Assembly: GCA_021774355.1 (NCBI GenBank)
Contig: JAJFJE010000347.1
Location: 1-8,020 of the forward strand
Length of the DNA: 8,020 nt
Origin: Alphaproteobacteria bacterium
Lineage (GTDB): Bacteria > Pseudomonadota > Alphaproteobacteria > Zavarziniales > Zavarziniaceae
Reading direction: 5' to 3'
The notes below the pieces were generated by a model, which searched no databases, was not told where the DNA came from, and saw only the letters and a program-made list of their open reading frames with translations. Shown here one piece after another: positions 1-5,885 of this stretch. The position numbers were made by a program, and so were the translations under genes. How positions within the stretch are numbered: the first letter of the stretch is position 1; each line of letters opens with the position of its first letter.

Positions 1-1970
1 GCCATGACCTCGGCCGGGTCGGGGCCGGACAGGACCAGGGCGACCAGCCGGCCATAGGGTGGCAGGCCGTGCCGGCGGCGGGCCGCCGCCTCGGTTGCGA
101 CGAAGCCGTCGCGATTACCGGCGGCGATCGCCTGGATGACCGGCTGGCGGGGATCCCAGCTTTGCAGCAAGGCCCGCCCCGGCCGCTCGGCCCGGCCGGC
201 CCGGCCCGCCACCTGGGTCAGCATCTGGAACGTCCGTTCGGCCGCGCGCAGGTCGCCGCCGGCCAGCCCGAGGTCGGCATCGACCACCCCGACCAGGGTG
301 AGAAACGGGAAATGGTGCCCCTTGGCGACCACCTGGGTGCCGATCACGATATCGACCGCGCGGTCGGAAATCTGCTCGAACGCCGCCGCCAGGGCCTGGG
401 GCCCGGCCAGCGTGTCCGAGGCCATGACCAGGCGCCGGGCCTGGGGCAGGACCGACGCGACCTCGTCGGCGATCCGCTCGACCCCGGGGCCGCAGGCCAC
501 CAGACTGTCCTCGGCGGCGCATTCCGGGCAGCGATCGGGGATGGCCAGGCCATGACCGCAATGGTGGCAGACCAGGCGCCGGCTATAGCGATGCTCGACC
601 AGCCACGCCGTACAGTTGGGGCATTCCATGCGGTGGCCGCAGCGCCGGCACAGGGTCAGCGGGGCATAGCCCCGCCGATTCAGGAACAGCAGGCTCTGCT
701 CGCCGCGGGCCAGGGTTTCGGCCAGGGCGGCGCGCACGGGCGGCGACAGGAAGCTGCCCCGTTCCGGCGGGGTTTCGCGCAGATCCACCAGTTCGACCGC
801 CGCTGGCACCGCCCCGCCATGACGCTCGGGCAGATGCAGGCTGAGATAGCGGCCGGCCTCGACATTGGCGAGGGATTCCAGGCTTGGGGTGGCGCTGGCG
901 AGGATCACCGGAATCGCCTCCAGCGAGGCCCGCACCACGGCCATGTCGCGACCGTGATAGGCGACCCCCTCGTCCTGCTTGAAGGCCGGGTCGTGTTCCT
1001 CGTCGACCACGACCAGACCGAGATCGGAAAACGGCAGGAACAGGGCCGAGCGGGCCCCGACCACCAGCGGCACCTCGCCCCGCGCCACGGCCCGCCAGAC
1101 CTGTCGCCGCTCGCGGCCCGCCAGATCCGAGTGCCAGAGCGCCGGCGGGACGCCGAAGCGGGCGGCAAAACGCCCGATCAGGCCGGCGGTCAGCGCAATT
1201 TCCGGCAGGAGCACCAGGGCCTGCCGGCCCTGCCGCAAGGCTTCGGCAATGGCTTCGGAATAGACCTCGGTCTTGCCCGACCCGGTCACGCCATCGAGCA
1301 GCACACCCTGAAAACGGCGCGCCGCGACCAGGCCGCGCAGACGGTCGGCGGCCGCGGCCTGGGCCTCCGACAGCAGCGGCGGGCAGAACCCGGGATCGGG
1401 CGCCGGCCACCCGGGCGGCGGCAGCAGGGTCGCTTCCAGGCCGCCGGCCTCGGCCAGGGCCCGGACCACCCCGACGCCGACCGCCGCCTGGCGGGCCAGG
1501 TCGGCCGCACCGAGCGGCCCGGCCGCGGCGGCTTCGAGGACGCGGCGCCGGCCGGCGGTCAGGCGCTCGGGCGGATTCCCGGTGGCCCGGTAGACGAGCA
1601 GGTCGCGCGGCGGGTCATTATTGGCCGCCGTCACGAACAGGCGCAGAACCTGGCCCGGCGGGCTCATGGTATAGGCCGCGATCCAGTCGATGAAGCGGCG
1701 GGCGGTCGCGCCCATGGGCGGCAGGTCGAGGAGTCGGGCGATGGGCTTCAGGCGGGACGGCGGCAGGCTGGCGTCACCGTCACCGTCCCACACCACGCCG
1801 GCCAGCCGGCGCGGCCCCAGCGGCACCTCGACGAAGTCTCCTGGCGCAGCACCCAGCCCGGCGGGCACCGCATAATCCAGCGGCCCGTCGAACGGCAAGG
1901 GCAACAGGACCCGGCACCGTGACGAATCACCGGCCCCGGCCGCGCCTTTCCTTTCCCCGTTCCGTGCCAT
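1..1970 (-). CDS. priA: Primosomal protein N' (replication restart helicase PriA), C-terminus cut by the window edge
   Basis: PriA is a cytoplasmic 3'-5' superfamily 2 DNA helicase that recognises stalled forks and D-loops and reloads the replisome. The reading frame is open from the ATG at 1970 to base 1 (656 codons). The family is usually about 730 residues, so roughly 70 are missing at the C-terminus. Visible motifs are an N-terminal 3'-DNA-binding region (VLLPLPFDGPLDY), Walker A GVTGSGKT at 227-234 (Lys233), DEEH at 323-326, SATPS (motif III), and IGTQ and QVAGRAGR (motifs V and VI). Eight zinc-ligand cysteines lie in four CxxC pairs: 441/444, 450/453, 468/471 and 481/484. The ATG at 1970 has a GGAG at 1979-1982, 8 nt upstream, which supports this start. 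The gene is transcribed divergently from the transaldolase. Long open frames on the opposite strand are GC-driven shadows. Confidence 0.97.
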   Translation of the reverse strand, partial: MARNGERKGAAGAGDSSRCRVLLPLPFDGPLDYAVPAGLGAAPGDFVEVPLGPRRLAGVVWDGDGDASLPPSRLKPIARLLDLPPMGATARRFIDWIAAYTMSPPGQVLRLFVTAANNDPPRDLLVYRATGNPPERLTAGRRRVLEAAAAGPLGAADLARQAAVGVGVVRALAEAGGLEATLLPPPGWPAPDPGFCPPLLSEAQAAAADRLRGLVAARRFQGVLLDGVTGSGKTEVYSEAIAEALRQGRQALVLLPEIALTAGLIGRFAARFGVPPALWHSDLAGRERRQVWRAVARGEVPLVVGARSALFLPFSDLGLVVVDEEHDPAFKQDEGVAYHGRDMAVVRASLEAIPVILASATPSLESLANVEAGRYLSLHLPERHGGAVPAAVELVDLRETPPERGSFLSPPVRAALAETLARGEQSLLFLNRRGYAPLTLCRRCGHRMECPNCTAWLVEHRYSRRLVCHHCGHGLAIPDRCPECAAEDSLVACGPGVERIADEVASVLPQARRLVMASDTLAGPQALAAAFEQISDRAVDIVIGTQVVAKGHHFPFLTLVGVVDADLGLAGGDLRAAERTFQMLTQVAGRAGRAERPGRALLQSWDPRQPVIQAIAAGNRDGFVATEAAARRRHGLPPYGRLVALVLSGPDPAEVM

Positions 1971-2070
1971 CCGCTATGCTCCGGCCGTGGGGGGCACCAT
2001 GATCGATTCCCCGCCAATCCTGCTTCCCTGCCCCGCCGCCCGTTGTTGCGCCGTCAAGGATTTTGCGTCG
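1971..2070. promoter_or_regulatory. Divergent intergenic spacer between priA and the transaldolase gene
   Basis: These 100 bases separate two divergently transcribed genes, so promoters for both are expected here or just inside priA. On the plus strand, TATGCT at 1975-1980 resembles a -10 box (4 of 6 matches to TATAAT). The bases 17 nt further upstream (TTTCCC) are only a weak -35 match, so this promoter is tentative. The priA Shine-Dalgarno (GGAG, minus strand, 1979-1982) overlaps the same region. For the transaldolase, AAGGA at 2056-2060 lies 10 nt before the ATG. Upstream in-frame starts exist at GTG 1987 and ATG 1999, but the Pro- and Cys-containing extension they would add is not typical of the family. 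Confidence 0.35.
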
Positions 2071-2727
2071 ATGAAGTTCTTTATCGATACCGCCGATAGC
2101 CGGGAGATCAGGGATCTCGCCTCGACCGGCCTGCTCGACGGCGTCACCACCAATCCCAGCCTGATCGCCAAGACCGGGCGCAACATGCTGGAGGTGATAT
2201 CGGAGATCTGCGATCTGGTCGAGGGTCCCGTCTCCGCCGAAGTCACCGCGACCGATTTCGAGACCATGCTCAAGGAGGGCGAAAAGCTCGCCCGGCTGGC
2301 CGACAATGTCGCGGTCAAGGTACCGCTGACCTGGGCCGGGCTGAAGACCTGCAAGGCGCTGTCGGGGCAAGGCATCATGGTCAACGTCACCCTGTGCTTT
2401 TCGGCCGCCCAGGCGCTGCTGGCGGCCAAGGCCGGGGCGAGCTTCATCTCGCCCTTCGTCGGCCGGCTGGACGACATCGCAACCGACGGCATGGCGCTGA
2501 TTTCCGAGATCCGGCAGATCTACGACAATTACGACAGCCTGGCGACCGAGATCCTGGTGGCCAGCGTGCGCAATCCGCGCCATGTCGTCGACGCCGCCAA
2601 GCTGGGCGCCGATGTGGCGACGCTGCCGCCCGCTGTGCTCAAGCAGTTGATCGCCCATCCCCTGACCGACCGGGGCCTGGAGGCGTTTCTCGCCGACTGG
2701 CACAAGACCGGCCAGGCGATCCTGTAG
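2071..2727 (+). CDS. tal: Transaldolase of the small TalC/FSA family
   Basis: This cytosolic TIM-barrel enzyme of the non-oxidative pentose phosphate pathway moves a dihydroxyacetone unit between sugar phosphates through a lysine Schiff base. The 218-residue length fits the short TalC/FSA subfamily (about 215-220) and not the long TalA/TalB type. Conserved landmarks are FFIDTA at 3-8 (Asp6), GVTTNPS at 24-30 (Asn28), the Schiff-base Lys83 in VAVKVPLT, and SPFVGR at 127-132. Glu57 (SAEV) and Phe129 stand where E. coli fructose-6-phosphate aldolase has Gln59 and Tyr131. These two residues favour transaldolase over direct aldolase activity. The start at 2071 was chosen because MKFFIDTA is the usual family N-terminus and has AAGGA 10 nt upstream. 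It is the first gene of a compact rightward cluster, with DUF484 following after 7 nt. Automatic pipelines often label such proteins 'fructose-6-phosphate aldolase'. Confidence 0.95.
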   Translation: MKFFIDTADSREIRDLASTGLLDGVTTNPSLIAKTGRNMLEVISEICDLVEGPVSAEVTATDFETMLKEGEKLARLADNVAVKVPLTWAGLKTCKALSGQGIMVNVTLCFSAAQALLAAKAGASFISPFVGRLDDIATDGMALISEIRQIYDNYDSLATEILVASVRNPRHVVDAAKLGADVATLPPAVLKQLIAHPLTDRGLEAFLADWHKTGQAIL

Positions 2728-2734
2728 CCCGGCC

Positions 2735-3511
2735 ATGACCCAGGATTCCTCAGGACCGACCCCCACCGCCCTCGCCGGCGAGACCGCCGACCCCGCGGCG
2801 ACCAAGCCCGCGGCCCGCGCCGCACGCCGCCCGACCGCCGGCGAAGTCCGGGACTATTTGATCAGCCATCCGGGCTTCCTGGCCAAGCACCCCGAGGTGC
2901 TGGAGGCCGCCACCTTGCCCGAGGGGCCCGAACGCGGCGATGGCCGGGTGGTCGACCTGCAGCAGGTGATGATGAGCCGGCTGCGCAGCGACAATGCCCG
3001 GCTGAAGCAGTTCCATACCGAAGTGCTGGGCGCGGCCAGGGCCAATTTGACCGCCCAGGGCCTGGTCCACGAGGCGATCCTGATGCTGCTCGAAGCCGGC
3101 AGCCTGGAGCGCCTGATTCATGCCATTACCCAGGACCTGGCCGGGGTGCTGGGGATCGATGTCGTCACCCTGTGCGTCGAGGCCGGCGACCTCGGCGCCG
3201 ACCGGCCGCCGATCGCCAACCTGTTCCTGCTGCCCGAGGGCACGGTCGATCACCTGCTCGGGCCTGGGCGGGCCGTCCATCTGTGGGGCAATGCCGAGGG
3301 GCCGCAGGAATTGTTCGGGCCGGCCGCCGGCCTGGTCCGCAGCCAGGCCCTCGCCCGCATCGACCTGGGCGAAGGCTCGCCACCGGGCCTGATCGCCCTG
3401 GGCAGCCGCGAGGCGACCCAGTACGAGGCCAATCAGGGCGCCGAACTGCTGGGCTTCCTGGCCCTGACCGTCGAGCGGCTGATCCAATTGTGGCTGAAGC
3501 ACGGCCAATAG
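2735..3511 (+). CDS. DUF484 family protein (GAF-like, XerC-associated)
   Basis: This is a 258-residue cytosolic protein of the DUF484 family, whose biochemical function is not established. The first ~32 residues are Ala/Pro/Thr-rich and probably disordered. Residues 36-60 (VRDYLISHPGFLAKHPEVL) and VVDLQQVMMSRLR at 72-84 are the family's hallmark N-terminal segment. A helical, probably coiled-coil stretch to about 105 follows. From about 108 to the end comes a GAF-like domain ending in the typical GLIALGSRE and FLALTVERLIQLWL segments. The gene starts 7 nt after the transaldolase stop and has no clear Shine-Dalgarno, which suggests translational coupling. Placement directly before xerC is a known arrangement, as in the dapF-DUF484-xerC cluster of E. 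coli, and hints at a role linked to recombination or division. That role is inferred from context only. Confidence 0.93.
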   Translation: MTQDSSGPTPTALAGETADPAATKPAARAARRPTAGEVRDYLISHPGFLAKHPEVLEAATLPEGPERGDGRVVDLQQVMMSRLRSDNARLKQFHTEVLGAARANLTAQGLVHEAILMLLEAGSLERLIHAITQDLAGVLGIDVVTLCVEAGDLGADRPPIANLFLLPEGTVDHLLGPGRAVHLWGNAEGPQELFGPAAGLVRSQALARIDLGEGSPPGLIALGSREATQYEANQGAELLGFLALTVERLIQLWLKHGQ

Positions 3512-3537
3512 CCGGGGTCCCGGCATCGGATGCGGTG

Positions 3538-4452
3538 ATGGCCGCCATGGCCGGATGGCTGTCCCAGCTCCGGGGGGAACGCCGGGCATCGCCCCACACC
3601 ATCGATGCCTATGCCCGGGACGTGCGCCAGTTCCTGTGCTTCCTCGGTGACCATTACGGCGGCCCCGCCGACCTTGCCCGGGTCGCCGGCGCCACCCTGC
3701 AGGATTTCCGCGCCTTCCTCGCCCGGCGCCGCGGCGGCGGCCTGGGGGCCTCGTCGAGCGCCCGCCAGCTGTCCGGCTTGCGCAGCTTCTATCGCCATCT
3801 CGAGGCGCGGCGGCTGGCGCAGAACAGTGCCGTCCTGGCCCTGAAGGGGCCCAAGCGGCCCCATGGCGTCCCCCATCCGCTGAGCGAGCGCGCCGCCATG
3901 GGGGTGGTCGAGGCCGCCGACACGGTCGCCGCGGAACCCTGGATCGCAGCCCGCGACCGGGCCGTTGTGATGCTGCTCTATGGCTGCGGGCTGCGCCTTG
4001 CCGAAGCGCTTTCGCTGAGCTGCGACGCCGCCCCGATCGGCCAGGTCCTGCGCATCCGTGGCAAGGGCAACAAGGAGCGTCTGGTTCCGGTGCTTCCCGC
4101 AGTCGCCGCCGCGGTCGACGATTACCTCGCCCTGCGCCCCTTTGCCCGGACCCGCGGCGCGCCCCTGTTCATCGGGGCCAAGGGCGGCCCCCTGTCGCCG
4201 CGCATCGTCCAGCGCCTGCTCGAACAACTGCGCAGCGCCCTGGCCTTGCCGGCCGATGCCACGCCCCACGCCCTGCGCCACAGCTTCGCCACCCACCTGC
4301 TGGGGGCTGGCGGCGATTTGCGGACGATTCAGGACCTGCTGGGCCATGCCAGCCTGTCGACCACACAGCGCTATACCGCGGTCGATGCGGTGCGCCTGCT
4401 CGACATCTACCGCGATGCCCATCCGCGGGCCCGGGCGCCCGACCGCAGTTGA
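3538..4452 (+). CDS. xerC: Site-specific tyrosine recombinase XerC
   Basis: With XerD, XerC converts chromosome dimers to monomers at dif under FtsK control. The product is 304 residues (family about 300). The N-terminal SAM-like core-binding domain is at about 1-95 (SPHTIDAYARDV near its start), and the catalytic domain follows. All six catalytic residues are visible: Arg153 (GCGLR), Lys176 (GKGNKER), His244 and Arg247 (HALRH), His270 (LLGHAS), and the nucleophile Tyr279 (TQRYT). XerC and XerD are alike in sequence. XerC is preferred because the gene follows DUF484. The start is uncertain. ATG 3538 is used here, while GTG 3535, ATG 3547 and GTG 3490 are all in frame. GTG 3490 would overlap DUF484 by 22 nt and give 320 residues, and no start has a convincing Shine-Dalgarno. 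The stop codon lies inside a 14-bp tandem duplication. Confidence 0.95.
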   Translation: MAAMAGWLSQLRGERRASPHTIDAYARDVRQFLCFLGDHYGGPADLARVAGATLQDFRAFLARRRGGGLGASSSARQLSGLRSFYRHLEARRLAQNSAVLALKGPKRPHGVPHPLSERAAMGVVEAADTVAAEPWIAARDRAVVMLLYGCGLRLAEALSLSCDAAPIGQVLRIRGKGNKERLVPVLPAVAAAVDDYLALRPFARTRGAPLFIGAKGGPLSPRIVQRLLEQLRSALALPADATPHALRHSFATHLLGAGGDLRTIQDLLGHASLSTTQRYTAVDAVRLLDIYRDAHPRARAPDRS

Positions 4453-4475
4453 CCGACCGCCGTTGACCGACCGCC
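4448..4475. repeat. Perfect 14-bp tandem duplication over the xerC stop codon
   Basis: The unit GTTGACCGACCGCC occurs twice head to tail, at 4448-4461 and 4462-4475, without mismatch. The xerC stop TGA (4450-4452) is inside the first copy, so the duplication does not change the protein. It probably arose by replication slippage. The remaining bases up to the end of the convergent hydrolase gene (4520) hold only a weak 5-bp inverted repeat (CCGGC/GCCGG near 4478-4494) and no T-tract, so I do not call a terminator. Confidence 0.8.
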
Positions 4476-4519
4476 ACCGGCACCGATGGCCGGGGCACGG
4501 CGGGGCGCGGCAAGCGGCT

Positions 4520-5266
4520 TCAGCGCAGAACCTCCTGGGCCACCAGCGCCATGACCGGGCGCGCGAGGCCCATGCTGAAATCATGCGCCGCGTCGGCGAC
4601 CGGGACGAATTGGGCATCGACGCCCTTCGCCTGCAAGGTCGCGACATAGTCCCGGGCAAGGGCCGGAAAGGCATTGGTGTCCTTGTCCCCGGTGACCGCG
4701 ACCACCCGGGTGGCGGGCGGCACGTCGGCGGCGAAGGCCTGGGGCGACTGGCTCTGCGACCAGGGGCGCCGGCCGTTCTCCTCGCGCCAGCGGCCGATGT
4801 CGCAGGGACAGGCAACCAGGACCGCGGTATCCACCAGGCCAGGATAGCGCGCGATGATGACGCCAAGCTGCGCCGCGCCGCCCGAATGGCCCATCACGAT
4901 CAGGCGCCGGCCCGGGCGCTTCACCGCGGCCAGGGCCTGTGCCACCAGATCGTTGTTTTCCGCGGTATAGTGGTCGCGGCGGAGATTGTTCCACCCCGCG
5001 CTGGTCTGGCCGTCTCTGTCGCCATAGCCCGGGCGCAGCACGGCATAGACCGTCGCCTGGGGATAGGCGGCGGCGAATTCGCCGGCGGTCCCGTAGAGAT
5101 AGTCGGCCGGACCGCCTTTCGACACGTCGCCATGGAGCAGCACCACGACCGCCTCGGTTCCGCTGCCGAACACCGCGCCCTTCAGGGGGCCGATGTCGTC
5201 GGCCCGGCCGGCAATGGCGAAGGCCAGAAGTCCGACCAGCAGAAGGGCAATAACCCGCGCCACCAT
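4520..5266 (-). CDS. Exported alpha/beta-fold hydrolase, substrate unknown
   Basis: This is a serine hydrolase of the alpha/beta-fold superfamily, 248 residues, probably secreted to the periplasm. The N-terminus is a Sec-type signal peptide: a short basic start, a hydrophobic core (VIALLLVGLLAFAIA) and likely cleavage after GRA, just before DDIG. After it come VVVLLHGD (oxyanion-hole loop), the nucleophile elbow GHSGG with Ser128, an acid in GDKD (Asp194 or Asp196), and His228 in AAHDFSM. The set and order match a complete Ser-Asp-His triad. A CPC pair follows the core strand VDTAVLVA. GGGAGG at 5272-5277 lies 5 nt before ATG 5266. ATG 5269 is also in frame but only 2 nt from it, so 5266 is preferred. 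The gene converges on xerC, and a 121-bp spacer with palindromes precedes it, suggesting its own control. Family-level assignment (esterase, lipase or dienelactone-like) is not possible by eye. Confidence 0.88.
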   Translation of the reverse strand: MVARVIALLLVGLLAFAIAGRADDIGPLKGAVFGSGTEAVVVLLHGDVSKGGPADYLYGTAGEFAAAYPQATVYAVLRPGYGDRDGQTSAGWNNLRRDHYTAENNDLVAQALAAVKRPGRRLIVMGHSGGAAQLGVIIARYPGLVDTAVLVACPCDIGRWREENGRRPWSQSQSPQAFAADVPPATRVVAVTGDKDTNAFPALARDYVATLQAKGVDAQFVPVADAAHDFSMGLARPVMALVAQEVLR

Positions 5267-5287
5267 CATAACCTCCCATGACCAACG

Positions 5288-5309
5288 CCGTCCGGCGTCT
5301 CCCGGACGG
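5288..5309. other. Perfect 8-bp inverted repeat upstream of the hydrolase gene
   Basis: CCGTCCGG (5288-5295) and CCGGACGG (5302-5309) are exact inverted copies with a 6-base loop. In hydrolase mRNA the hairpin would sit 10 nt before the Shine-Dalgarno GGGAGG. It could be an mRNA leader structure or mark the end of the upstream transcript. No T-run follows on either strand, so it is not a canonical intrinsic terminator. Confidence 0.55.
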
Positions 5310-5310
5310 G

Positions 5311-5355
5311 ATGATAGCCGATGACGGCCGTCAGCGCGCCGGGCCTGGTGCCCGG
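5311..5355 (-). promoter_or_regulatory. Possible hydrolase promoter/operator region with two palindromes
   Basis: On the minus strand TATCAT (5316 down to 5311) matches 5 of 6 bases of a -10 box, about 45 nt before the hydrolase start. The perfect 12-bp palindrome TGACGGCCGTCA lies at 5322-5333, where a repressor in the -10/-35 spacer would bind. A second inverted repeat, CCGGGC/GCCCGG with a 5-base loop, lies at 5339-5355. No good -35 hexamer is visible at the expected distance. Palindromes also arise by chance in DNA this GC-rich, so the regulatory reading is tentative. Confidence 0.3.
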
Positions 5356-5387
5356 GGTCTGCGTCAGGCTGCCGCCGGGCCTGCGCA

Positions 5388-5870
5388 TCACGGCGCCGAT
5401 CCAGGCGGCGGACCGGGGCGCCAGGCGCGGGACAGGCGCGCCACCACGGCCCCGGCGGCGATCGCCGCCGGCCAGGCGGGCGCCAGGGCATTGACGAAGC
5501 CGAAGATAAAGGTGACGACCACGCCGCCGCCCTTGGCCAGGCCGAGATAGACCGACAGGCCGGCCCAGCCGGTCACGGCGGCGACCAGGCCGGCAACGAT
5601 CACCGTGCCCAGATCGATGGCCCCGCGCCGGGGTGCGATGGCGTACCACACCGGGCCGCACAAAGCGGCCCCGGCAACGGGCGACAGCAAGCCCCAGGGC
5701 AGGTCCACGGCAAGCAGGCCGGTCAGCCCGAACAGGGCGCCGAACAGGGCCGCCTCGGCCAGGCGCAGGTGGCGCTCGACCGGGCTGCGCGGCCCGAGCA
5801 CCCGGCCGTGCCGCGGCTTCGGCGCGAACCGGACGATCGCGGCAGACGGGCGCGGCTCCGGCTCTGACAT
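5388..5870 (-). CDS. Small polytopic membrane protein of unknown function
   Basis: I do not recognise a family for this 160-residue protein. The N-terminal ~35 residues are polar and basic and likely cytoplasmic. They are followed by about four hydrophobic helices: roughly 37-55, 60-79, 87-110 and a long stretch at 115-145 broken by APAWPA. The C-terminal tail is Arg/Pro-rich. Gly- and Ala-rich helices and a GGGVVVTFIFGFVNALAP segment suggest an inner-membrane protein, and no catalytic or metal-binding motif is visible. The ATG at 5870 lies 15 nt downstream of the lpdA stop with no clear Shine-Dalgarno, so it is probably co-transcribed and translationally coupled with lpdA. The hydrophobic pattern and this placement support a real gene. 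A link to 2-oxoglutarate metabolism is not shown. Confidence 0.75.
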   Translation of the reverse strand: MSEPEPRPSAAIVRFAPKPRHGRVLGPRSPVERHLRLAEAALFGALFGLTGLLAVDLPWGLLSPVAGAALCGPVWYAIAPRRGAIDLGTVIVAGLVAAVTGWAGLSVYLGLAKGGGVVVTFIFGFVNALAPAWPAAIAAGAVVARLSRAWRPGPPPGSAP

Positions 5871-5885
5871 GACCGCGCCGCCGCG

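Noticed and set aside
194..230. Repeated GRAGRAGRAGR residues in PriA as a repeat expansion
   Set aside because: It coincides with helicase motif VI (QVAGRAGR) followed by a normally variable loop. The length matches the family, so no expansion is needed to explain it.
69..1922. 617-codon open frame on the plus strand antisense to priA
   Set aside because: It lies wholly over a frame carrying every PriA motif. Its product is Gly/Gln/Arg/Ala-rich with no domain, which is typical of stop-poor antisense frames in very GC-rich DNA.
1927..2805. 292-codon minus-strand open frame antisense to the transaldolase
   Set aside because: The plus strand encodes a complete, conserved transaldolase. The antisense product is Gly/Asp/Gln/His-rich without motifs.
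4478..4494. Short inverted repeat between xerC and the hydrolase as a bidirectional terminator
   Set aside because: The stem is only 5 bp with a 7-base loop and no T-tract on either side, which is expected by chance at this GC content.
3433..4866. 477-codon minus-strand open frame across xerC and the hydrolase end
   Set aside because: It overlaps two well-supported genes and has an Arg/Gly/Pro-rich composition with no recognisable motif.
4058..5281. 407-codon plus-strand open frame from xerC into the hydrolase region
   Set aside because: It is a +1 shadow of the XerC catalytic domain followed by antisense of the hydrolase, with no independent coding signal.
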